Assembly (NCBI RefSeq): GCF_039652435.2
Contig: NZ_CP190246.1
Location: 1,984,001-2,048,000 of the forward strand
DNA from: Niabella insulamsoli
GTDB lineage: Bacteria; Bacteroidota; Bacteroidia; Chitinophagales; Chitinophagaceae
DNA length: 64,000 nucleotides
Direction of reading: 5' to 3'
Both the position numbers and the translations under genes were made by a program. Of the stretch, positions 26,904 through 35,808 are shown in pieces (the stretch's first letter is position 1; each line of letters starts with the position of its first letter). Under the pieces are notes generated by a model. The model worked only from the letters and a program-made list of their open reading frames with translations, did no database searches and was not told where the DNA came from.

Positions 26904-27908
26904 ATGAAGAAAATTCTCAGTAATGTAAGTGTCGCGATCCTACTCACCGCATCGATCGCCAGCTGTCACAAAAAAGACGATGTCGTGAGCCAACCTGTAA
27001 TCACCGGGCTGGAAGTTGGGACGGGCAACAACAAGATGGCCTATGCGGGGTCTGATCTGCATATTGAAGGTGCCATCACCGCTGTTGGCACTATCGAAAA
27101 CATCGTGGTGGAAATTCATCCGGAAAGCGGCGCCGGATGGGAATTTAGCCAAGCCTTTACAGATGGCTACAGCGGTACAAAAAACGCAACTTTGCATGAG
27201 CATATTGATATTCCGTCCGGTGCTGCGGCAGGCGCTTATCACTTGCGTATAAAAGTAACAGACAGGTTGGGTAATGTAGCAGTAGCTGAATCTGATTTAC
27301 GGATTGAACGAAAAAGCCCCAGCGCTGCCCTTATTTTCACAAGCGTTACGGGTACCGGCGTTGAGGGCCATGGCGACCACTTTCATGGCCTGGGGAGCGC
27401 CATAGAAGGCCTGTCGGACACGATCCTCTTTGATGAAACGGGGGTGGCCATCTCCAATGCTCATTTACACCTGGAGCCGGAAAGCATTTACAAAATTGCA
27501 CTCAAAACCTATGATGCCAGTGGCGTAGAAACGCAATATCAATATATCGCTAACGCCGCTGCGGCGGCTAATTATAAGGCTTTTTTGATTGGGGGCAACT
27601 TTATTCTAAATCCCAATTCACCGACACATGAAGGAGCTATTTTTCAGACCCGGGAAACCGCGTATGCAGATGGTACAACAGTGTCGGGAGCTATCAGCAC
27701 GACCGGGGTTACTTCCTATTTCCTGGTAGGACATGCGAATGAGGGGGAAAAGGACGTGACATTTGTAATGCGCCGGTTAAATGCTGGCGTCAAGCCAACT
27801 ATTACACGGGTAGACTGGAACCGCGCTGATTATGCCACTGCTTTTGCTGGAAGCAATGAACTGGAACTGAAATTCGAAATCCACGCCGAAGAGGAGCACG
27901 ATCATTAA
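26904..27908 (+). CDS. larger DUF4625-type lipoprotein with HxxHxH motif
   Basis: 334 residues. Lipobox IASC (C21), one DUF4625-like domain at about 30-135 (with EIHPESG and LHEHIDIPSG as counterparts of the His loop in its neighbour), and then a second domain of about 200 residues that I do not recognise. H156-G-D-H159-F-H161 and the extreme C-terminus EEEHDH offer further metal ligands. It follows the 161-residue paralogue by 150 bases and ends at a strong terminator, making it the last gene of the operon. Confidence 0.75.
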   Translation: MKKILSNVSVAILLTASIASCHKKDDVVSQPVITGLEVGTGNNKMAYAGSDLHIEGAITAVGTIENIVVEIHPESGAGWEFSQAFTDGYSGTKNATLHEHIDIPSGAAAGAYHLRIKVTDRLGNVAVAESDLRIERKSPSAALIFTSVTGTGVEGHGDHFHGLGSAIEGLSDTILFDETGVAISNAHLHLEPESIYKIALKTYDASGVETQYQYIANAAAAANYKAFLIGGNFILNPNSPTHEGAIFQTRETAYADGTTVSGAISTTGVTSYFLVGHANEGEKDVTFVMRRLNAGVKPTITRVDWNRADYATAFAGSNELELKFEIHAEEEHDH

Positions 27909-28213
27909 CGGCTTTTAAGGCAGCTGACAAATGATAGTATTGGCGTAAAAACTATACTATCATTTGTTTTAATCGGTCGTCTTATTATCCCAAGGCTTGA
28001 CTGTTGCAGTCATTTGCTGCAATCGGTGGTGCTGCGATTTTTGTCTCGGTATACGGGAAGCTACCAACCATGACTGCCGATACGTGTTTTGCTTTTAGGC
28101 AATCGATTGCACATTTATTTCTTCGGCAATAGCATTATATTCATGGAGCACAACTGTTCAAAGGTTCCACTGTTTCTGCCACAATACTACATTAAACATA
28201 AACCTTACAAACC
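27909..28213. other. 305-base intergenic region
   Basis: Holds the operon terminator at 27929-27970. In the remaining roughly 240 bases before the DUF3472 gene I see no clear promoter box, repeat or gene. Confidence 0.5.
27929..27970 (+). terminator. rho-independent terminator of the His-rich uptake operon
   Basis: 12-bp perfect stem AAATGATAGTAT / ATACTATCATTT (27929-27940 with 27954-27965), 13-base loop, followed by GTTTT. Possibly bidirectional because of the A/T ends. Confidence 0.85.
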
Positions 28214-29875
28214 ATGAAACGGAAAATGAACGCTCTGGTATGCCTTGTTCTTTTTGTTGGATTTTTCTCGTGCCAAAAGAATCAAATGCAACACGGCCCC
28301 GGCAGCCTTACCTCACAAAGGGCGATCACGCCTACAAGCAATGCCGCTCCTTCAATGCATCTCAACCAATACTTTTCCGGCCAGTCTTTATTAAAGATGC
28401 AAAAAATTAAAGTGGTGCAAACGGCCTATGCGGAATATTTCGAGGTCAACAACTTCAGCGGCGGATATGCGGGGCTGCAGCATACAATTGATAGCGCCTC
28501 TTCGGGCGGTTCCACGTCCAAAACTTTGATAGCATCTCTCTGGGATCCCAATACTGCGTCCGGTGTGCACGCCTATGCTTCTTTTATAGCTCCGACCACA
28601 TTTTACAGCCGTTTCGGAGGGGAGGGAGATGGCGCCAAAACCGTCAACCCTTACGGGTGGAAGTTAAACACCTGGTATAATATTGTCCACCGGTCATGGC
28701 AATCGGGTGACAGCATATTTATTGCCAATTTTATTCAGGATTTGTCAACGGGTATATGGTTTCATACATCAACGCTATCCGCGCCTGGTACATCAGCCGC
28801 CATTGGTAATTACAATGATTCCTTTTTAGAAGATTGGGTAGGTAACGACGACCGAATGGACGGAAGATATCCGAGGAAGGCTTTTTTTAAAGATTGCTGG
28901 GCTTTATCCTTATCCGGAACATGGCTAAAGCCTAATAGCAGAAACGTGTCTGTCAACAACTCAGCTGCAGATGTAAACAGAAACGGCATTTACCATAATA
29001 GCTTTGATGCTGGGTATGATGGTGCGGAAGATGCGTTTTTTATGGCGCATGGTGCTGGTTATACGCCGTCATCCATCTTCGCCGGGGGCAGAACGGCTTC
29101 GCTTCCTGCGCAAACGGGACAGGGTACCACCCCTTCACTGTCTGCTGTTGTAACGGATAGCCTCACGGCTTATTATTCAGGCGGCTCAGTATATGTAAAC
29201 TGGACAAACCCTAACACCTCCAGTCCCCAGTTTTCATATAGCATCGACATATTGAATACGTCAAACACTGTCATACATCATATTTTAGACACCATGCCGC
29301 AGCAGCGAAGCGCTTCTATTGCTAAAGTATTAGCTGATGGTGCCTATAATATCCGTGTTACTATAAGGGATGTTTTTAACAACCAGGGAGCGCCCATAAC
29401 CTTTCCGTTGGTAGTCAATAATGGTAGTAGTATCAAGCCGGGTGCGGTTTATGAATTGAAGCCGTATAGCGCAACTACAAGGAATTTAGACGTAGATTAT
29501 TCGGCCACATCCAACGGTGCTAATGTTTCGATCTATTCCGATGGAAATAGCAATAACCAGCGATGGAAATTATCATATGTCGGCGGTGGCTTTTTTAGAT
29601 TAACCCCCATACATGCACCCTCGCTGTCACTTGATGTCTATACCGGATCTGCAACGTCAGGCACTAATGTGCAAATATACTCCAGCCACTCGGGCACTTC
29701 CCAGCAATGGAAATTTATAAGCATGAGTGGGGGTTACTATCGTGTTCAGCCCGGGTGTGCACCATTGCTGAGTCTCAGCGCGCCTTCCGCTTTAAATACG
29801 AACGGCAACGTCAATGTTACTACAGATACGGGAGCCGCCCATCAAAAATGGAAGTTGGAATACATATCAAATTAG
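28214..29875 (+). CDS. DUF3472 lipoprotein with C-terminal ricin-type lectin domain
   Basis: 553 residues. Lipobox GFFSC (about C20). Residues about 60-290 match DUF3472 (GGYAGLQHTID, SLWDP, GWKLNTWYNIVHR, CWALSLSGTW). A fibronectin-like segment follows at about 310-405. The last 140 residues hold three ricin B-type repeats, each ending in a QxW-like motif: NQRWKL, SQQWKF, HQKWKL. Such proteins are predicted to bind polysaccharide at the surface, and whether the DUF3472 part is catalytic is not known. It is a single gene, with no partner inside 130 bases. Confidence 0.8.
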   Translation: MKRKMNALVCLVLFVGFFSCQKNQMQHGPGSLTSQRAITPTSNAAPSMHLNQYFSGQSLLKMQKIKVVQTAYAEYFEVNNFSGGYAGLQHTIDSASSGGSTSKTLIASLWDPNTASGVHAYASFIAPTTFYSRFGGEGDGAKTVNPYGWKLNTWYNIVHRSWQSGDSIFIANFIQDLSTGIWFHTSTLSAPGTSAAIGNYNDSFLEDWVGNDDRMDGRYPRKAFFKDCWALSLSGTWLKPNSRNVSVNNSAADVNRNGIYHNSFDAGYDGAEDAFFMAHGAGYTPSSIFAGGRTASLPAQTGQGTTPSLSAVVTDSLTAYYSGGSVYVNWTNPNTSSPQFSYSIDILNTSNTVIHHILDTMPQQRSASIAKVLADGAYNIRVTIRDVFNNQGAPITFPLVVNNGSSIKPGAVYELKPYSATTRNLDVDYSATSNGANVSIYSDGNSNNQRWKLSYVGGGFFRLTPIHAPSLSLDVYTGSATSGTNVQIYSSHSGTSQQWKFISMSGGYYRVQPGCAPLLSLSAPSALNTNGNVNVTTDTGAAHQKWKLEYISN

Positions 29876-30008
29876 ATAGCACAAGCTTAAAGAATCTGGT
29901 CGGATAATTATAAACTTTCGCATATTTTTGAATGTCGCTATATCTTAAGATCCTGCAAAAAAATTACCATAAACGGCAATAGAGGAGGGGCAGCGGGATT
30001 GTTGTATT

Positions 30009-30602
30009 ATGGAAAGCAAAGTAAATATGAGTAAACCTGATACATTACCGACGCTGGAATTTAAATCTGCCAAATCTTTTGCAACCTGGCTTGAAAAAAA
30101 TCATAATAAGTCCGGCGGACTGTGGATGAAAATATTCAAAAAAGACGCAGGCATAAAGACTATAAGCTATACCGAGGCGCTCGAGGTGGCGCTTTGCTAT
30201 GGCTGGATTGATGGGCAAAAGCAAAAGTATGACGAGCTCGCCTGGTTGCAAAAGTTCTGCCCCCGAACAGCCAGGAGCATTTGGTCAAAGGTTAATATCG
30301 CCCATGTCGAAAGGCTGATAAATGAAGCTAAAATGAGGCCCGCCGGACTGGAAGCGGTTGAAAAAGCGAAGGCGGACGGCAGATGGGAGCGCGCGTACGA
30401 TTCGCCGAGCAAAATGACGATACCTGAAGACTTTCTTTTGGAACTCAGCAAAAACAAAAAGGCAGCGGCATTTTTTAAGGGGCTTAATAAAACGAATCTT
30501 TTTTCCATTGGTTTTCGGCTACAAACCGCCAAAAGGCCGGAGACCAGGCAAAAGCGAATGAAAGAGATTATTGAAAAGTTAGCCAACGGGGAAAAGCTAT
30601 AG
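30009..30602 (+). CDS. YdeI/OmpD-associated family protein
   Basis: 197 residues. SAKSFATWLEKNHNKSGGLWMKIFKK, SYTEALEVALCYGWIDGQ and FCPRTARSIWSKVN follow the YdeI family pattern, and the C-terminal half (LLELSKNKKAAAFFKGL...RPETRQKRMKEII) matches the linked DUF. Cytosolic, with no signal peptide; function in bacteriocin or peptide resistance has been proposed for family members, not shown here. A second start at 30027 is possible. Confidence 0.82.
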   Translation: MESKVNMSKPDTLPTLEFKSAKSFATWLEKNHNKSGGLWMKIFKKDAGIKTISYTEALEVALCYGWIDGQKQKYDELAWLQKFCPRTARSIWSKVNIAHVERLINEAKMRPAGLEAVEKAKADGRWERAYDSPSKMTIPEDFLLELSKNKKAAAFFKGLNKTNLFSIGFRLQTAKRPETRQKRMKEIIEKLANGEKL

Positions 30603-30652
30603 TAGAAAAAATAAAACAATCAACAGCCATCACGCTGGACAACAAATAATAT

Positions 30653-30904
30653 ATGGAACGGGATTTTGCAAAAATGACAGACCAGGAGTTATTGGAAGAA
30701 GAAAGAAAATTAAAGTCGTTTTCGGTCTTAAACGCGTTTTTAATCGGAGCTTTAATCGGGGTTATTATGTTTAGTGTTTTTTACAGTGCATATGGCATCG
30801 CCCTCTTAATACCGCTCTTTCTGATATACAAATTGGGCCGCGATCCGAGGAACAAAGAATTTGAAAAACTAAAAGCTACGCTAAAAGAGCGGCATTTAAG
30901 ATAA
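30653..30904 (+). CDS. small two-helix membrane protein
   Basis: 83 residues. An acidic helical N-terminus (DQELLEEERKLKSF) precedes two hydrophobic segments at about 26-43 and 45-60, and a charged tail (DPRNKEFEKLKATLKERH) follows. I do not recognise a function. It lies 50 bases after the YdeI gene on the same strand, so co-transcription is likely. The coding appearance (charged amphipathic ends around a clean hairpin) supports a real gene. Confidence 0.6.
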   Translation: MERDFAKMTDQELLEEERKLKSFSVLNAFLIGALIGVIMFSVFYSAYGIALLIPLFLIYKLGRDPRNKEFEKLKATLKERHLR

Positions 30905-30994
30905 ATCAGGATTGCAAATGATCTGATGAACTCAAAAAGTGAATTATCCATTCAAATCAGGGTTCTATCCATTCCGGGCGCTATCAATCTGTCT

Positions 30995-31002
30995 TAGCTT
31001 TG
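30995..31002 (+). promoter_or_regulatory. candidate -7 box (TAGCTTTG) that fixes the GH2 start
   Basis: Exact TAnnTTTG, placing transcription start near 31009, 11 bases before the ATG at 31020. It lies inside the longer reading frame that begins at 30939, which argues that 31020 is the true start. Confidence 0.45.
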
Positions 31003-31019
31003 AGATCAAATATTTAGGA

Positions 31020-33860
31020 ATGAGAAGACGATTGCAACTACTGATTGCCCTGGCCTTTTTAAGCTGTGTTATAAAGTCGAACGCCCAGTTACGCCGAGGG
31101 GCCTATTCCTTAGATCTTTCCGGCACCTGGCGCTTTGCTATGGATGTCGAAGATATAGGCGTCTCCCAAAAATGGTTCTTAAAAGAGTTGAAAGATGAGG
31201 TTGTTTTACCAGGCTCGATGGCTTCCAACGGCAAAGGAAATGATGTTACCATTCACACACCGTGGACCGGGCAGATCGTAGATTCGTCCTGGTATCAAAA
31301 ACCGGAGTATGAACCTTATCGTCAGCCCGGGCATATCAAAATTCCCTATTGGCTGCAGCCGGTAAAATATTATAAAGGGGCGGCCTGGTACCAAAAAACA
31401 ATTCATATCCCGGCTTCCTGGAGGGGGAAGGAATTGCAATTGTTTATTGAACGCAGTCATTGGGAAACGACGGCATGGATAGATGGAAAACTTATTGGCA
31501 TGAGAAACAGCCTCGGCACGCCTCATATTTTTCACTTGCCCGCGCTCGAGCCTGGTACGCATCAAATCTCGGTGCGCGTAGATAACCGGGTCAAAGATGT
31601 CAATGTAGGATTCAATTCGCATAGCATCACCGACCATACCCAAAGCAACTGGAATGGCATGATTGGCCGGCTGGAGTTGATGGCAAAGCCCAGGGTTTTT
31701 ATCGAGGATGTGCAGATTTTTCCTGACCTGCAGCAAAAGCGGATTAAGGTAAGCGTAAAAATCGTAAACACAACCGGGCAGCCGTCCAGAGCGAGCCTCG
31801 CGTTATCAGCTAAAGCGCCTGCTGCTGAGCAGCTTCCGACGTTAAGTGAAAAAGTCGTTTTACAAAGCGACACCACGGAGATAAGCATTATTTATGACAT
31901 GGGAAAGCACCCATTGCTATGGGACGAGTTTACGCCGCATTTGTATCAACTCAAAACAACGCTGCATGCGGCACAGGCCACTGATTTGCGGCAGACCAGT
32001 TTCGGCATGCGCGAATTCGTGGCCAAAGGAACCCAGTTTGCAGTTAACGGCCGGACGATATTTTTGAGGGGCACGCTCGAATGCGCGATATTTCCCAAGA
32101 CCGGTTTCCCACCCACCGATGTGGATGCATGGTTACGTATCTTAAAAAAAATTAAGTCTTTTGGTTTGAATCACGTCAGGTTTCATTCCTGGACGCCACC
32201 GGAAGCGGCTTTTGAAGCGGCCGATCAGTTGGGCATTTACCTACAAGTGGAGTGTTCTTCCTGGGCCAATGGAGATTCAAGAATTGGCAGCGGCGACCCG
32301 ATTGACGCATGGATATATGAAGAAAGCAACCGGCTGGTAAAAGCCTTCGGCAATCATCCTTCGTTTTGTATGATGGTTTATGGCAATGAACCCGGCGGAA
32401 GGAACCATACCGCTTATTTGAAACAGTTTGTTGCCTATTGGCAGCAAAAGGATAAACGACGGATGTACACCACAGGTGCAGGTTGGCCGCTGGTAAAAGA
32501 AAGTGATTATAATAATGATCCGGCTCCGCGCATCCAGGGTTGGGGCCAGGGATTGAAAAGCATTATCAATAGCCAGCCTCCGCGCAGCGATTACGACTGG
32601 AGCGCTATCCTATCAAAATGGAACCATCCGACGGTAAGCCATGAAATAGGCCAGTGGTGCGTTTATCCAGATTTTAAAGAGCTAAGCCAATACACTGGTG
32701 TGCTCAAAGCCAAAAATTTTGAAATATTCCGAGACCGTTTGCAGCAAAACGGCATGCTTCATCTGGCCGACAGCTTTTTGCTGGCATCGGGTAAATTGCA
32801 GGCTTTGTGTTATAAGGCAGACATAGAAGCGGCCCTGCGCACCAAAGGCTTCGGCGGATTTCAGCTCTTAGATCTCCACGATTTTCCCGGCCAGGGAACC
32901 GCGCTGGTAGGCGTGCTCAATGCTTTCTGGCAGGAGAAAGGGTATATCACTGCAAAAGAATACAGCCGCTTTTGCAATGCTGTCGTACCGCTCGCACGGT
33001 TTCCGAAAATGATTTATTATAACAATGAAACATTAAAAGTGCCTGTTGAAGTAGCACAGTTTGGCCCTAATGACCTGCTGCAGGCTGCGCCCAAATGGGA
33101 GATCAAAACTGCAGAGGGGCAAACGGCTTTCAAAGGATCGTTGAACACAATAGATATACCAACTGGTGCGCTGACGGAAGTGGGTGTGATAGAACAATCC
33201 CTTCAGGCCATCACAGAACCCACAAAATTAAATGTATCTATAACAATCGGCCCGTTTCAAAATGACTGGGATATATTCGTGTACCCCGCAGCGCTGCCCG
33301 AAATTGCTGAAGATATAACCGTCACACAACAACTCGATGAAGAAGCTTTGAAAACTCTTCAGGGGGGCGGCAAAGTTTTACTCACGCCTAAAAAGGGCAG
33401 CATCCGGGATGAGGCCGGTGGAAATATCGCGGTCGGGTTTTCCAGCATTTTTTGGAACACGGCCTGGACGAAGGGCCAGGCGCCGCATACCCTGGGTATT
33501 TTGTGTGATCCGAAACATCCGGCATTGCGCGCTTTTCCCACGTCGTATCACAGCAACTGGCAGTGGTGGGACGCCATGAGCCATTCAAATGCCATTATTG
33601 TAGATTCGATCGCCAAAGGGTTAGCGCCGATAGTTAGGGTGATTGATGATTGGTTTACAGCCCGGCCGCTGGCACTAGCTATCGAATGCCGGGTGGGTAA
33701 GGGGAAACTACTGCTTACAGGTATTGACTTGCTGACAGGCAACGATAAGCGGCCCGAAGCAAAGCAACTGTTGTATAGTTTTGCCACTTACATGAAAACA
33801 AAGGACTTTAATCCGGCCACGGCAGTCCCTGTTGAGAGGCTGCGTTCCATTTTAAGGTGA
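31020..33860 (+). CDS. secreted glycoside hydrolase family 2 enzyme, long form
   Basis: 946 residues from 31020; the upstream in-frame start at 30939 would add 27 residues ahead of a clean signal peptide (MRRRLQLLIALAFLSCVIKSNA). Sugar-binding domain with LDLSGTWRF and ERSHWETTAWIDGKLIG, immunoglobulin-like domain, then a TIM barrel with acid/base E457 in MVYGNEPGG and nucleophile E542 in VSHEIGQW. The C-terminal 280 residues extend beyond a standard GH2 enzyme and include a domain ending near the stop (GKGKLLLTGIDLL). Substrate unknown; distinct from the 613-residue GH2 at 19682. Confidence 0.88.
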   Translation: MRRRLQLLIALAFLSCVIKSNAQLRRGAYSLDLSGTWRFAMDVEDIGVSQKWFLKELKDEVVLPGSMASNGKGNDVTIHTPWTGQIVDSSWYQKPEYEPYRQPGHIKIPYWLQPVKYYKGAAWYQKTIHIPASWRGKELQLFIERSHWETTAWIDGKLIGMRNSLGTPHIFHLPALEPGTHQISVRVDNRVKDVNVGFNSHSITDHTQSNWNGMIGRLELMAKPRVFIEDVQIFPDLQQKRIKVSVKIVNTTGQPSRASLALSAKAPAAEQLPTLSEKVVLQSDTTEISIIYDMGKHPLLWDEFTPHLYQLKTTLHAAQATDLRQTSFGMREFVAKGTQFAVNGRTIFLRGTLECAIFPKTGFPPTDVDAWLRILKKIKSFGLNHVRFHSWTPPEAAFEAADQLGIYLQVECSSWANGDSRIGSGDPIDAWIYEESNRLVKAFGNHPSFCMMVYGNEPGGRNHTAYLKQFVAYWQQKDKRRMYTTGAGWPLVKESDYNNDPAPRIQGWGQGLKSIINSQPPRSDYDWSAILSKWNHPTVSHEIGQWCVYPDFKELSQYTGVLKAKNFEIFRDRLQQNGMLHLADSFLLASGKLQALCYKADIEAALRTKGFGGFQLLDLHDFPGQGTALVGVLNAFWQEKGYITAKEYSRFCNAVVPLARFPKMIYYNNETLKVPVEVAQFGPNDLLQAAPKWEIKTAEGQTAFKGSLNTIDIPTGALTEVGVIEQSLQAITEPTKLNVSITIGPFQNDWDIFVYPAALPEIAEDITVTQQLDEEALKTLQGGGKVLLTPKKGSIRDEAGGNIAVGFSSIFWNTAWTKGQAPHTLGILCDPKHPALRAFPTSYHSNWQWWDAMSHSNAIIVDSIAKGLAPIVRVIDDWFTARPLALAIECRVGKGKLLLTGIDLLTGNDKRPEAKQLLYSFATYMKTKDFNPATAVPVERLRSILR

Positions 33861-34123
33861 AGCAACTTTGTTAGAAAGTAGATGCTTTGAATTTTTGAAT
33901 GAAATTTTAAAGACGCTCCCAGAACAGGAGAGATTCTTTTAACAAGCGTTAAAAAAAGATGCCGTTCGGCGGATCGGCTTCCAAACATTGTAATAGAAAA
34001 GTTTGACCTGGATGGCTTCCACAGCTCCGGTGCAGTGTCCGAGTTACGCTTTACCTTTTGCGCGTTGATGAAAAGAGCGTTTCAATTAATGATTGTCTTG
34101 ATTACTGATGCCCTGCCGCATTT

Positions 34124-35197
34124 CTAACTCTTTTTGAAAATCTGAAATTTTCGATTCTTTTTCTTTTGGCCAATGAGATAGGCGTAAGGGGCTAAGGGAG
34201 GGACGTGTTCGCATATAATTTTCAGGATACCGATCATAGGGATGGCGACGACCATGCCGCTAAGCCCCCAGAGTAGTTCTCCGAATACCAAAGCAATTAT
34301 TGTAAACAGGGGATTGATATTGACCTGGTCGCCCACAACTAATGGTTCCAGGATATAGGTTTGGACAAACTGCACTACCGCGTAGGTAACCAATACGCCA
34401 ATGATCACGCCATTGCCGCCTCCCTGAGAGATGGCCATCAGCAATGTTAAGATGGTTCCGGTGATATTGCCAAAAAAGGGAACAATCTCTAACAGGCCGC
34501 AAAGCACGGCAAAAAATAAAGCATATTTTACGCCTGCCACAGAAAATCCAATGCCATACAAAACCCATAACAAAACAATCATCATTCCCAACCCGCCAAG
34601 ATATTGCTGGATAACAGTTTTTATTTTTTCGAGTAGGGAAGCTGCCGTTGCTTTTTCGCTTTCACTTTTCTGAAGTTTTAAAATAAAGTGCTTGATGCGG
34701 CTGCGCTGGTACAGTAATAAAAACATGTAAACCAATACGAGTATGGTGTTTATAACCAGACCCGAAACAGCAGTCAGAAAGGAGGGTAGCAGCTTCGAGG
34801 CATTTGCTCCCTTTTCAGTTTGTTTACTTGCCACCGCCTGCTGCTTACCAGCTGAGACTCCTGTTTTTTCAGCTATATAGTTTTGAATTTCCTCTACTTT
34901 TTTTTGGATGTTCGTTTTAATAGACGAGGCATCTTCCATAAGCCCGGATACCTGCCAGCCTAATAAAAATATAATTCCTGTGGCAATAGCCAAAAAGCCA
35001 AACACACAAAGAAGCGAGGCCAGGCCGCGGTTGATATTCCTGCTTTCCATCCATCGGCAAAAAGAAACAAAAACGCCGGCAAGCATGCCGCCAATGATGA
35101 GCGGTATAAGAAAGGGTTTTCCAAAATATAGCAGGGTAGCGCTTAAAGCAATGAACAATAAGATATACACGTAGTATTCAATTTTCTTTGGATACAT
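34124..35197 (-). CDS. AI-2E family transporter (PF01594)
   Basis: 357 residues with about eight hydrophobic segments: two at the N-terminus (about 8-45), one near 60-85, a soluble charged loop (about 90-140, KKVEEIQNYIAEKTG), then 145-170, 205-260 and 265-335. PFFGNITGTILTLLMA and the INPLFTIIALVFGELLWGLSGMVVAIP block are family hallmarks. Members have been proposed as autoinducer-2 exporters or Na+/H+ antiporters; the substrate here is not known. It stands alone, convergent with the long GH2 gene and divergent from the region at 35198. Confidence 0.88.
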   Translation of the reverse strand: MYPKKIEYYVYILLFIALSATLLYFGKPFLIPLIIGGMLAGVFVSFCRWMESRNINRGLASLLCVFGFLAIATGIIFLLGWQVSGLMEDASSIKTNIQKKVEEIQNYIAEKTGVSAGKQQAVASKQTEKGANASKLLPSFLTAVSGLVINTILVLVYMFLLLYQRSRIKHFILKLQKSESEKATAASLLEKIKTVIQQYLGGLGMMIVLLWVLYGIGFSVAGVKYALFFAVLCGLLEIVPFFGNITGTILTLLMAISQGGGNGVIIGVLVTYAVVQFVQTYILEPLVVGDQVNINPLFTIIALVFGELLWGLSGMVVAIPMIGILKIICEHVPPLAPYAYLIGQKKKNRKFQIFKKS

Positions 35198-35358
35198 GCA
35201 AGGGTTGTTGAGGGTTTTAAAATGATGCCGCCGCCCTTATTGTTGGCCGCTTCTTTGCTGTTATATAAAGGTATGTGTTGGACGTTTACTTTCTTTCTTT
35301 TCTGTCGAAAATTTTGGGATCAAAAAAAGGGGTTTAAAGAGCTTCGGCGATTGATTAT

Positions 35359-35562
35359 ATGGATAACGAGCATGTTGAATCCGACATCATAAAATCAATG
35401 TTGGGGCGGGTTTCGTACTCGGTCTTCAGGGTAGCTCCCATAAAAACGGCGATGAGGAGGCAACCTGTATTGCGCATGATGGAATGTTTTCTTCAGAAAA
35501 AAGGGGTGAAAATTAACCGTGCCGCAGCCAAGCATATTATAGAGAGATTTAACTTTCATTAA
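35359..35562 (+). CDS. doubtful small open reading frame
   Basis: 67 codons with a basic, helix-prone translation (MRRQPVLRMMECFLQKKG...AAAKHIIERF). It does not overlap another gene and has an ordinary composition, but I recognise no family and see no promoter, so this may be chance. Confidence 0.25.
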   Translation: MDNEHVESDIIKSMLGRVSYSVFRVAPIKTAMRRQPVLRMMECFLQKKGVKINRAAAKHIIERFNFH

Positions 35563-35571
35563 AGCAAAATT

Positions 35572-35603
35572 GATAATAGTATTATCCATATAATAGCCGC
35601 TAT
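35572..35603. promoter_or_regulatory. tandem palindromes upstream of a candidate promoter
   Basis: GATAATA-G-TATTATC (35572-35586) is a perfect 15-base palindrome, and ATAGC-C-GCTAT (35593-35603) a second, 11-base one. They end 8 bases before the TTTG of the promoter that follows, a position usual for activator sites. Confidence 0.4.
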
Positions 35604-35610
35604 AATCCAT

Positions 35611-35640
35611 TTTGAAAAATAGATAGCGCTCCTATCTTTA
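35611..35640 (+). promoter_or_regulatory. candidate promoter for the propeller-glycosidase gene
   Basis: TTTG at 35611-35614 and TATCTTTA at 35633-35640 (one mismatch to TAnnTTTG), 18 bases apart. Implies a leader of about 160 bases. Confidence 0.45.
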
Positions 35641-35808
35641 CAATCGGCCCTGCCTTTTTTCATCTGTTAACAGGTATTGTACCCGTCAGGTAAATTGGCC
35701 TTGAGGGTGATAAGCCCCGTTGCGAAGCAATAGCACTCGTTATTTGCATCTGAACCTGTACGCGCCAGGGCGCTTGATTTTTGAATTGTTATAGATAACC
35801 AGGAATAC

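Larger units (their letters stand above)
35198..35808. other. 611-base intergenic region with promoter and possible structured leader
   Basis: Contains a weak 67-codon reading frame (35359-35562), two adjacent palindromes (35572-35586 and 35593-35603), a candidate promoter (35611-35640) and a 168-base leader with several nested stems before the propeller-glycosidase gene. Confidence 0.5.

Noticed and set aside
35701..35780. Thiamine or cobalamin riboswitch in the leader
   Set aside because: Some short similarity (GAACCTG, GCCCCG) but the conserved core order of neither class is present.
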